The notes beneath the pieces are model-generated. The model was not told where the DNA came from. It saw nothing but the letters and a program-made list of their open reading frames with translations, and searched no databases. 40,987 bases of DNA from Brevundimonas sp. (GTDB lineage Bacteria > Pseudomonadota > Alphaproteobacteria > Caulobacterales > Caulobacteraceae), in NCBI RefSeq assembly GCF_018608325.1, contig NZ_JABAZW010000142.1, positions 325-41,311 on the forward strand, written 5' to 3'. A program made the translations under genes and the position numbers. Below are positions 33,779 through 40,987 of this stretch, in pieces; position 1 is the stretch's first letter; each line of letters starts with the position of its first letter.

Positions 33779-34020
33779 CACACCACTCCCGCCATAATGC
33801 GCTCCAACTCCTCAACCGTCCTCGGACTGTCGGTGCGGTCGATGATGGTCTGGATGACGGCGCGGGTGATGTGGTGGTTGCGCGTGTCGTAGCTGTGAAC
33901 GCTGCGTATCTTGAATTCTTCAGGTGTGTGCTCACCGACAGCATCAGCACACGCCTGCAACAGCAGCCCTGTCTTCTCCGGCTCGGTCAGGGCTTCGCGG
34001 ATCGTGGACTCGGCAATCAT
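33778..34020 (-). CDS. hypothetical protein
   Basis: 80 aa MIAESTIREALTEPEKTGLLLQACADAVGEHTPEEFKI...; upstream GGAGAAA SD. Confidence 0.6.
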   Translation of the reverse strand: MIAESTIREALTEPEKTGLLLQACADAVGEHTPEEFKIRSVHSYDTRNHHITRAVIQTIIDRTDSPRTVEELERIMAGVV

Positions 34021-34239
34021 GGCAGTTTCTCCAGTTGCGAAAAATTCTCAGAAAGGGTTCTGGACTCGAAAATTCCGTGTCGGATACCCCACGGTTCAGA
34101 CCGGACCGGCGATTTACCCCCACCCCCGGCGTCCTCGACCTGGCTGGGATTTCGGCCGGATCGGACGGCGGCTGGCAGGCGGGGCTTGGCAAACGAGCGT
34201 TCTCCGTCAGACGCCCATTTACCGACGGCACTAGGGGCG

Positions 34240-34767
34240 TCATTCATCGTCATCGTCCTCGAAATCAGCCCGTCTGACTCGCTCAGAGTCTGACGATGGA
34301 AGGCTAAGTGGCTGATATGGTTCGGCTTCGATGACACCCGGCAACCGATTGTTTGTCGGTTGCCCTCCCAAATGCACCTCTTTCGTGATGATCTGGACGA
34401 GCTGACGGGCCTGCTCGGGCATGGCTGCACGGGCGTCCTTGTCCGCGTCGATGAAGACCTTGGCGGCCTTGAGGCGCACATCCTCAGACATGCCTCGGCG
34501 CTGCAGATCGGCCGCCGTGAGCCAAGCCTGCTCTGTTTCAGAGGCCAACCACGCGCGCTTGACATCGGCCCTGAACGCTTTGACGTGCGGCTTGATTAGG
34601 GCTTTGGCTAAGCTTTCGGTCTTGTAGCCTGTGCGTTTGGCGGCATCCGCAACTGTCAGGCCCTCATGAACGATGAGCGTGATCGCGGTGCGCAGAGCGG
34701 GGCTTACACGGCCCTTGCGGATCATGGCGCCGTCGCGATCATACAGGCCGTGGTCGCCAGTGGACAT
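34240..34767 (-). CDS. HTH-domain phage protein (candidate small terminase or regulator)
   Basis: SPALRTAITLIVHEGLTVADAAKRTGYKTESLAKALIKPHVKAFRADVKRAWLASETEQ; position and HTH only. Confidence 0.55.
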   Translation of the reverse strand: MSTGDHGLYDRDGAMIRKGRVSPALRTAITLIVHEGLTVADAAKRTGYKTESLAKALIKPHVKAFRADVKRAWLASETEQAWLTAADLQRRGMSEDVRLKAAKVFIDADKDARAAMPEQARQLVQIITKEVHLGGQPTNNRLPGVIEAEPYQPLSLPSSDSERVRRADFEDDDDE

Positions 34768-35213
34768 CAGGCGGCGTCCTTGTGCAGTTCAGCGCGACGA
34801 GGGGCGGGTACAGCTCCGATGTCCTGGGCCTGTTGAACCGGCATGAGGACGAGGGCGAGGCCGAGGCTCTCAAGCCATACGTCGCCCATCATCGAGATCG
34901 AGATGCGGCCGGAGAAGGCGGCGGTCGAGTTGTCGGGATCATCGGACGAGCAGGGGGTGATGACGAAGCCCGCCTTTCCAGACGGCTTGTCGCCATGCTC
35001 CAGCTTTGAGGTGTACCGATCCGACCACCCCGCATGAGCATCGAGGTCTTCGCAGGTCATAGCCTGGGCCATGCGATGCGACCGAAGCAGGGCGGCTATG
35101 TCGGCGCGACTGTGAACGATGGTCGGCGCGGTTACAGCACGTGCGTCACGCCATGCTGCCCGGCCCATGCCGATGACTGGCTGTTCGGAGTGTGAGGCGA
35201 CGTCCTGCTGCAC
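34767..35213 (-). CDS. XRE-like HTH protein
   Basis: IAALLRSHRMAQAMTCEDLDAHAGWSDRYTSKLEHGDKP pattern of XRE-family HTH. Confidence 0.6.
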   Translation of the reverse strand: MQQDVASHSEQPVIGMGRAAWRDARAVTAPTIVHSRADIAALLRSHRMAQAMTCEDLDAHAGWSDRYTSKLEHGDKPSGKAGFVITPCSSDDPDNSTAAFSGRISISMMGDVWLESLGLALVLMPVQQAQDIGAVPAPRRAELHKDAA

Positions 35214-35404
35214 TTCTTCGGTCCCCGCAGAGAGGGCCGGTCCGAAATGAGGTGCGCCAACACCCTGTCGTTATGCGTGACGATGCTTAAGGCGCGGCTA
35301 ACGATAGGGCCGAAAAGGGGTCGAAAACCGAGCGAGAGGGGATGACCCCCTATGTATATGTCTCCATATTGATAAACGATATGTATCTACGATACCCCCC
35401 CCAC

Positions 35405-35556
35405 ATCCCACTCGCTCGATAATTGGGGTATAAAGTATTGATATATATAAGGAACCGAGTGGGATTTTAACCATCCCACTCGAATCCCGCTTGCCCCGTT
35501 TTTGACCTGTTCAGGTCGAGTGGGATGGTCGAGTGGGGATGACAAAATCCCACTTG
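35405..35556. repeat. iteron-like cluster of ATCCCACTCG repeats
   Basis: ATCCCACTCG at 35405-35414 and 35473-35482; inverted CGAGTGGGAT at 35456-35465 and 35517-35526; CGAGTGGGGAT 35530-35540; ATCCCACTTG 35547-35556; ATCCCGCTTG 35484-35493. Confidence 0.85.
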
Positions 35557-35610
35557 CATTAAGTGTTTGGTAAGCGGGTGGGAGGGGTGAACTGGGGTGG
35601 ACGAACAACG

Positions 35611-35639
35611 AAAAAGGGGCCGGATTCTCATCCAGCCCC
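35611..35639 (-). terminator. rho-independent terminator downstream of primase gene
   Basis: Minus strand GGGGCTGGAT-GAGA-ATCCGGCCCC-TTTTT. Confidence 0.85.
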
Positions 35640-35666
35640 CTCTGCATGCGTCCGTATGAAGTGGCC

Positions 35667-38096
35667 CTACACCGCCACCCTGTACCACTTCACCTTATGC
35701 CCGCCTGATGGCGGCTGACGGTCCTCTCGCTCCAGATCGCCCCCATCGACAAGGCCGTCCAGCATCTCCTTGAGGTCTTTGGAGCGCATGCGGTTCTTGA
35801 GGGCCTGGGCGATGTCGCGATAGGCCATCCAGCTCCGGCCGCGCAGAACACGCATGATGCGCTGCGCCTCGCCCTGATGCTGCGTCTCGGCCATGTAGCT
35901 GCCCGCCATCGACAACACCTGCTGGGCCGACCACATGGCCAGATCGGCGCCCCAATCCATGTCCTCCAGCGTGACGACGGGATTGGCCGGATTGATGCCG
36001 ATGGCGCGAATGACCGCCAGGCGCTGCGCCATCTCGGCCGTGCGGGTGAAGAACACCTGATCGTGGTCCATGCGTCCGATGCGCTCCGACAGGGCCATAT
36101 AGGCCTTGTGGGCATGGCCTCCGGCGCCGTCCTGCCATGGAACGATGATCATGGGCGCATCGGCTGACATGCTGTGGCTGGTGGCGCGGGTGAGGGGATT
36201 GCCGGAGTTATAGATCGCCGTCATCCCCTCGGTGATCGAGGCCGGAACCTCCATCTTGTCCGCCAGCGGCTCGCGCTCCTCGACCCGCAACAAGGTCGGA
36301 ATGATAAGGAAGCGGTTCAGGAAGCCGTTGAACACGTCGCCGCCCTCCAGGTTCTCGAAGAACTCCTCGTGCGTGGACACGCCGTACAGGCTCAACGCCG
36401 GGCTATGGACCGGCTCTCCCACGCGTCCCGCCCACTCCGGCATCGCCATGGTGTCGAAGCTGGATCCCCATGCCGACCGCAGGATGCCGGTAATGGCCCG
36501 CTCGTGCGTCGATGCCTTGCGCCCATTGATCCTGCCAAGGAACGACCCGAACTCGTCAATGCAGGTCAGGGTCAGCGGCTGACGGGTCAGGCGGCTGATG
36601 ACGGCGGACAGGGACATGAATCCGCCCGGACCGTAGTGGTGCCCCATGCTGCAGGCGTGAAGCACCCGCCCCACGCACTTCAACGGATGATCCTTCGCAG
36701 CTCCCGACGGCGCCAGAAACAGGCCGTACAGATGGGTGCCGGTCAGGGTCGGCCCGGCGAACTTGCGACCGGCAGCGGTGCCGATCAGCTCCAGGGCAGC
36801 CAGCAGGGCCCCGCCCCGCTGCGGCTTGCGGGCAGAGTCCGAGATCCAGTCTGTTAGCGCGCCCACAAGGCCGGGGACGCGGGTCAAGTGGTCGGGCAGC
36901 TCGTGGTCTGCACTCGAAACGCCCTTTCGAGTGTTTTCGAGTTCGGCGCCGCCCTCGAATCCAGCATCGGCGGGCTTTTGGGGCTCAAAAGGTGGCGAAA
37001 TGGACGATTTGGGCGCCAGCGAGGCCGAAGCTTGCTTAGGGCGCAGCGGCTCGGGCAGATCGTCGTCGCTGATACCCTGCTGGACCTCGGTTAAACCGAG
37101 GCCCAGATCAATCACCACCCCGTCTTCCTTCAGCCCCAGCCGCTCACGCAACCAGTCCGTTGCAGCGGGCTCTTCCACGTCGAGCGCCGCCATCACAAGA
37201 TCGATGGCGCTGTAGGTGTGGTTGGTGCCGAAGTCCTTGATGCCGTCGCGCTGGATCGACAGGTTCAGCTTGCGCTCTGGGATCGGCCGACCGGTACATG
37301 ACGCGCGCCACGTCGCGACCGCCTCGTATCCGCCGCGCGCCGAACGACAGCCGTAGAGGTCCAGTGCTGGAACCCATGCCGACAGGTTGTCCAGAGCCGC
37401 CGTCTTCGTCTCTGACCAGATGTCGTCGGGGTCGATATCAGGCGGCGCGGCCTTGCGCGGCCTGTTTGTGACGGACGACGTGCGTTCACGCGACCACCCG
37501 CATTGCTCCAGCGCCTCTTCCAGCGCCTCCATGTCCTCGTCAGTGAGAACCGGAAGCTCCTTGGCGGCGACCGGACCGCGCGTCCAACTGTAGGGCTGGC
37601 GCGTGTCGGGGTGGATCGACGGCGGACAAACGGTCTGGCGCGTGTCGAAGCCGGTCAGGACATCGAGCAGGCGACCATCTGGTCCGTCATACTGCGCCGT
37701 CTTCCGCGTCTTCGGCGCCAGATAGAACCGGCTCTCGCCTTTCTGGCCGCGCTTGACCATGGGCGAGGCCGGAGCGACCGCCAGCAGGGAGGTGAGGGCG
37801 TCAGGATCGGTCGCGTCGAAGTCCAGCACGACGACGTGCAGGTCCTTGCCGACCTGAGAGCCGCAGACGATGCCGATGTTTGCGCCGGGCGCGGCGAGGG
37901 CGACTTTCAGTTCGATGCCTGACAGTGTTTCGTCGCGGAATCGTTGCCATTTCGACATCCCCTGCCAGGCGCCGGATCGGTACGTGCCCGGACATTTTCC
38001 CCGGCCATTGTGGGGCGTGTAGTCGTAGGCGATCAGCGGTATTGGGTTAAAGCCGAGAGCGACAAGCTGCTCGTGGGCTGAGGCGAAGGGGGTCAT
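35667..38096 (-). CDS. bifunctional primase/polymerase (prim-pol N-term) with DUF3987-like C-terminal region
   Basis: N-term LGFNPIPLIAYDYTPHNGRGKCPGTYR...VVVLDFDATDPDALTSLL...SRFYLAP; C-term GLFLAPSGAAKDHPLKCV...CIDEFGSFLGRINGRKASTHERAITGILRSAWG. Confidence 0.78.
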   Translation of the reverse strand: MTPFASAHEQLVALGFNPIPLIAYDYTPHNGRGKCPGTYRSGAWQGMSKWQRFRDETLSGIELKVALAAPGANIGIVCGSQVGKDLHVVVLDFDATDPDALTSLLAVAPASPMVKRGQKGESRFYLAPKTRKTAQYDGPDGRLLDVLTGFDTRQTVCPPSIHPDTRQPYSWTRGPVAAKELPVLTDEDMEALEEALEQCGWSRERTSSVTNRPRKAAPPDIDPDDIWSETKTAALDNLSAWVPALDLYGCRSARGGYEAVATWRASCTGRPIPERKLNLSIQRDGIKDFGTNHTYSAIDLVMAALDVEEPAATDWLRERLGLKEDGVVIDLGLGLTEVQQGISDDDLPEPLRPKQASASLAPKSSISPPFEPQKPADAGFEGGAELENTRKGVSSADHELPDHLTRVPGLVGALTDWISDSARKPQRGGALLAALELIGTAAGRKFAGPTLTGTHLYGLFLAPSGAAKDHPLKCVGRVLHACSMGHHYGPGGFMSLSAVISRLTRQPLTLTCIDEFGSFLGRINGRKASTHERAITGILRSAWGSSFDTMAMPEWAGRVGEPVHSPALSLYGVSTHEEFFENLEGGDVFNGFLNRFLIIPTLLRVEEREPLADKMEVPASITEGMTAIYNSGNPLTRATSHSMSADAPMIIVPWQDGAGGHAHKAYMALSERIGRMDHDQVFFTRTAEMAQRLAVIRAIGINPANPVVTLEDMDWGADLAMWSAQQVLSMAGSYMAETQHQGEAQRIMRVLRGRSWMAYRDIAQALKNRMRSKDLKEMLDGLVDGGDLEREDRQPPSGGHKVKWYRVAV

Positions 38097-38440
38097 GCAG
38101 GTTCAATCACCCTCACACCAGAGCCGCGCGCCAACGCGACCATGTTCGCCGTTCCGCGTCCGCCTGGAAAGGCGACGACCAGATCAGGACGACCCTCACG
38201 CAACATCTGCTCGTTGCGGATCGGACCGGCAGCACGACCATGCTTGCGCCAGTCGGCTGGATACGATTCCACGGGAATCAGCTCGCGCGCTGCATACCGT
38301 GCCGCAAAAGCGTCTGCACCGGACGCCGCTCCGTGGATCACGCACGTAAACGGCCCATACTGCTCGTTTATGGCCGACATCTGCAGGGAGAAGGAGCGTT
38401 CGTCGCTGTAGTCGCGACCGCCACAAATCAGGACCCTCAC
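38093..38440 (-). CDS. DUF2493 / SLOG-family protein
   Basis: MRVLICGGRDYSDE...VIHGAASGADAFAARYA...YPADWRKHGRAAGPIRNEQMLREGRPDLVVAFPGGRGTANMV. Confidence 0.9.
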   Translation of the reverse strand: MRVLICGGRDYSDERSFSLQMSAINEQYGPFTCVIHGAASGADAFAARYAARELIPVESYPADWRKHGRAAGPIRNEQMLREGRPDLVVAFPGGRGTANMVALARGSGVRVIEPA

Positions 38441-38646
38441 CCCTCACCCCCGAGCGGCACGGTCAGCGCAGCGACGATCCGGTCACCCGCCGCCTTGTTC
38501 GCCTCGTTGACGATGATCAGGCAGGTAGTCAGCCACTCGTCGGGCGTGATTTTGTCGAACGCAGAACCCTTGCCGATGCTGTCGAGGTGCTGGCCCGCGA
38601 TGGCGCCCGCGCGGCGAACGTCGTCGCGTGTCATGTAGGGGGTCAT
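38437..38646 (-). CDS. hypothetical protein
   Basis: 69 aa; overlap with neighbours. Confidence 0.5.
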   Translation of the reverse strand: MTPYMTRDDVRRAGAIAGQHLDSIGKGSAFDKITPDEWLTTCLIIVNEANKAAGDRIVAALTVPLGGEG

Positions 38647-38795
38647 GTCTCGAACCTCGCAGCCCAGGCCGCCTCAAGCGTCGCGAAGGGCCCTGACTGA
38701 TAATGGCGAACGACCGGACCGCGCGACCCGATGTCAGTGTCGGTGGAGCGGAACCAGAACCCGCCGTTGCGATAGATGAATCGGACGCGGGTCAT
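38643..38795 (-). CDS. small hypothetical protein
   Basis: 50 aa MTRVRFIYRNGGFWFRSTDTDIGSRGPVVRHYQSGPFATLEAAWAARFET; tight overlaps. Confidence 0.5.
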   Translation of the reverse strand: MTRVRFIYRNGGFWFRSTDTDIGSRGPVVRHYQSGPFATLEAAWAARFET

Positions 38796-39094
38796 GCTGG
38801 CTCCTTTTGTGGGGCGCGGCGCGGCTCTTCAAAGTCGGTGGCGGTTTCCAGCCATGCGCTCAGGTCGCGGCGCTGGACCTTGCGGAACTGGCAGGCCGCG
38901 TAGAAGCCGTCCACGCTGGGCAGGTTGTGGAACCCCGCCAGCCTGACGACGGCGATCCCGCACATGAAGGACACCGCCTCAGCCCGATAGATCGCCCCTA
39001 TTCTGAGTTGCCTAATCCCTCGCGGCGTCAGGTGCGCATATTCGGGCGGCATCCCAACACACACCAAATCATCGCCCGGTTTGAAGTCGCACAT
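38792..39094 (-). CDS. hypothetical protein
   Basis: MCDFKPGDDLVCVGMPPEYAHLTPRGIRQLRIGAIYRAEAVSFMCGIAVVRLAGFHNLPSVDGFYAACQFRKVQRRDLSAWL. Confidence 0.6.
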   Translation of the reverse strand: MCDFKPGDDLVCVGMPPEYAHLTPRGIRQLRIGAIYRAEAVSFMCGIAVVRLAGFHNLPSVDGFYAACQFRKVQRRDLSAWLETATDFEEPRRAPQKEPA

Positions 39095-39264
39095 CACTGC
39101 ACCCCCTCGATCTTTCCAGCTTCCAGCCGGACGCGCTTGCCCTCGGGCAGCGCCTCGTAATGTTTGACCTGCACGGGCGGCCCGTTGTCGGGCTTGACCC
39201 AATGAACGAAGGCCTTGTCACGGTTCTGAAAGCCGCTTTGCACGGTCGCGTTGAACGGGATCAT
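39094..39264 (-). CDS. small hypothetical protein
   Basis: MIPFNATVQSGFQNRDKAFVHWVKPDNGPPVQVKHYEALPEGKRVRLEAGKIEGVQ; TGATG overlap downstream. Confidence 0.55.
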   Translation of the reverse strand: MIPFNATVQSGFQNRDKAFVHWVKPDNGPPVQVKHYEALPEGKRVRLEAGKIEGVQ

Positions 39265-39638
39265 GCGGCCCCTCCTACGATGGCGCTCAACCGCTCGCGC
39301 AGGTCGGGCGTCAGGCTGTAGGCGCTGGTTCCGTAAGCGCAGGTGATGTCGCCCGGCATCCGGGACATGGCCAGACGACCACGCAGCTTGCAGATCTGCA
39401 CATGAACGATCTTCGGCGTGGGGCCGCTGCCGTCAGGCCGTTCGAACACCTGCGTGTAGATGGTGTCCTTCGGCACGGCGTAGGGGCGCTTGAACAGCAG
39501 CGTCAAAATGCCTGCCATCTGCTCGGACAGGTTCAGGGCGCCGCGCAAACGATCACGCTCGGCAACTGTGCCGGTGAACTGCGCCAGCTTGTCACGCAGG
39601 GTCTGGTTTTCGTTTTCGAGTCTCTCTTCGCGGGTCAT
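39261..39638 (-). CDS. coiled-coil plus winged-helix (OmpR/CtrA-like DNA-binding) protein
   Basis: LRDKLAQFTGTVAERDRLRG then LTLLFKRPYAVPKDTIYTQVFERPDGSGPTPKIVHVQICKLRGRLAMSRMPGDITCAYGTSAYSL. Confidence 0.6.
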   Translation of the reverse strand: MTREERLENENQTLRDKLAQFTGTVAERDRLRGALNLSEQMAGILTLLFKRPYAVPKDTIYTQVFERPDGSGPTPKIVHVQICKLRGRLAMSRMPGDITCAYGTSAYSLTPDLRERLSAIVGGAA

Positions 39639-40231
39639 GCTGCTTGCTCCTCATGAGGAATACGGGCGCCCTTCGCGAGATTATCTCGCGCCCAGAGCGG
39701 CTGCAGATTGGTGTAATGGAAGCATCGGCGTTGCTGCGCCGGGTCGGTCAGATCAAATGCCGCGCAAGGCATGATGTGATCGACATGCCAGAGGCTGCTG
39801 TTGCTCCACGACATACCGTCGCTGAACTGATTTTCGATGTGGGAGAACAACTGCTGTCTCGAGCATCCGGTCAGATCCCAGAATCGATTTGATCGGTTTG
39901 CATGAGACAGAGCTGAGCGAATGCGCCGTCTCAGTCGTGCGACTAAAGCGTACTCGGGATCTATTTTTCTGCGATTCGTCACGTAGATGGTCGAGCGCTC
40001 GCGAAGTCGATCTGCGTTCTCGTCTTTCCATTTCTGATAGTAAGTACGAGCTTCTTCGCGGTGCTGTTCTCGATATTTCTTTGCGCGATCTTTGTTCGCT
40101 GAGCGATAGGATGCGTCATAAAGTCTTGTGCATACCTTACACTTAGGGCGCAGTCCGTTTTGGCCGAGCTTATGCTTTCCAAAATCAGAAGACTGCTTTT
40201 CCTTTCCGCATTCTGTGCATTTACGCATCAC
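39635..40231 (-). CDS. HNH endonuclease with N-terminal zinc finger
   Basis: CTECGKEK...CKVC; C-term [41 protein letters not shown]. Confidence 0.85.
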   Translation of the reverse strand: MMRKCTECGKEKQSSDFGKHKLGQNGLRPKCKVCTRLYDASYRSANKDRAKKYREQHREEARTYYQKWKDENADRLRERSTIYVTNRRKIDPEYALVARLRRRIRSALSHANRSNRFWDLTGCSRQQLFSHIENQFSDGMSWSNSSLWHVDHIMPCAAFDLTDPAQQRRCFHYTNLQPLWARDNLAKGARIPHEEQAA

Positions 40232-40987
40232 GCAGCCTCGCTTTCATCATGAGCAAATCTTCTGCCCACGAGATCAAACCACTTGCCGTTTTTGCGGACT
40301 TGAACGTGGGTCGGCTGGACCAACTCTGCCCATCGGTTCAGCGCCTCTTCGACGCACTCAGGCACGGGCAGGGCGCCGCCGTGGCGTTTCCACCAGGCTT
40401 CCGCCCGGTATCTGCCGGGCCCGCCGTGTTCGAACAGCACCCATTCCTGGTAGGACATCAGCCCCGCCGCATAGGTGACGCGCAAACTGTCCTTCGATCC
40501 CTGTTTCTGGTGACGACGCGCCGTCCACGTCACGACGGCGATCTCCTCCGGCGCCTGTTTCTTCAGGTCGCGCGACAGGATGGCCACGTCATCGGCCTCA
40601 GCCTCATGACGCGCACGATCCATTGACCACTCATGGCCGCAAACGATGCAGGTGCGTGCGTTGAGGGCGGCCAGCGTCTTGCAGTTCGGGCATTCCTTGG
40701 CGCGGATGTCGGAGACTTTCGCCGCGTCAGGCGCACCTTTCTTGCCGGGCCGTCGGTCGATGGTGATCGTGTCAACGGGGCCGAGACGCCGCGCTGTGCC
40801 AGTGAAGTCCAGCACCAGGCAGTCGTCCTTGCCCTCGGCCTTGCGGGTGCCGCGCCCCATCATCTGGACATAGAGGCCCGGCGACAGGGTGGGGCGAAGC
40901 AGGGCGATCAGGTCGGTGGCTGGAGCATCGAAACCTGTCGTCAGGACGTTACAATTGCTGAGGCAACGCAGCCGACCGGCCTTGAAG
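40228..40987 (-). CDS. DEAD/DEAH-box helicase, C-terminal part (N-terminus beyond window)
   Basis: Minus-strand reading from window end: [63 protein letters not shown] (helicase motifs V/VI) followed by CPNC...CIVCG zinc ribbon. Confidence 0.85.
   Translation of the reverse strand, partial: FKAGRLRCLSNCNVLTTGFDAPATDLIALLRPTLSPGLYVQMMGRGTRKAEGKDDCLVLDFTGTARRLGPVDTITIDRRPGKKGAPDAAKVSDIRAKECPNCKTLAALNARTCIVCGHEWSMDRARHEAEADDVAILSRDLKKQAPEEIAVVTWTARRHQKQGSKDSLRVTYAAGLMSYQEWVLFEHGGPGRYRAEAWWKRHGGALPVPECVEEALNRWAELVQPTHVQVRKNGKWFDLVGRRFAHDESEAA

Larger units (their letters stand above)
7638..40987. mobile_element. temperate podovirus-like prophage (left end in window, right end beyond window)
   Basis: tRNA-Lys att half at left; complete head, tail, packaging and lysis modules and part of a replication/regulation module; no integrase or second att site inside the window. 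Confidence 0.92.

Noticed and set aside
35400-35560. CRISPR array interpretation of the ATCCCACTCG repeats
   Set aside because: Repeats are about 10 bp, in both orientations with irregular spacing; not CRISPR-like. No CRISPR array or cas genes seen.
35387-35688. ORFs 35387..35647 and 35467..35688 in the repeat region
   Set aside because: Overlap the primase terminator and iteron cluster; composition looks non-coding.
40654-40665. GCGTGCGTTGAG on the plus strand, 11/12 match to the late element
   Set aside because: Opposite orientation to late copies, inside helicase coding sequence, no start codon at the 30-nt spacing; probably chance.

Overview
The window has two parts. Positions 1 to about 7.6 kb are alphaproteobacterial host chromosome (Caulobacterales/Brevundimonas-like by impression only): gor (partial), rpiA, an SseB-like gene, glmU, a REP-like palindrome pair, gph, a dicarboxylate/amino-acid:cation symporter, tRNA-Val(CAC) and a small secreted protein. 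From about 7.64 kb to the right edge is a temperate podovirus-like prophage that runs off the window. Its left boundary is marked by a truncated 3' half of tRNA-Lys(CTT) at 7638-7685, which I interpret as an att site. The prophage carries, almost all on the minus strand: a methyltransferase, tailspike, P22-type antirepressor with a divergent RHH regulator, ejection proteins with a lytic transglycosylase, tail tubular A/B-like proteins, Bbp16-like cement protein, capsid, scaffold, portal, TerL, an SGNH hydrolase, an HslV/proteasome-beta-like Ntn hydrolase, a metallophosphoesterase, spanins, a GH19 endolysin, HTH regulators, a primase/DUF3987 protein, a SLOG/DUF2493 protein, a winged-helix protein, an HNH nuclease and a DEAD/DEAH helicase (partial). 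The main discovery is a 12-bp element, CCGTGCGTTGAG (minus strand), present as seven exact copies confined to the late module. Six of the seven lie 30-33 nt upstream of start codons with no recognisable Shine-Dalgarno, and four of the seven sit 0-3 nt after the preceding stop codon. This pattern fits a phage-specific late promoter/activator element driving leaderless late mRNAs. Other notable signals are an iteron-like cluster of ATCCCACTCG repeats next to the primase gene, a paired-operator RHH/antirepressor switch, and a PDF-repeat small protein. No computation or database search was run; family calls are from reading the translations.
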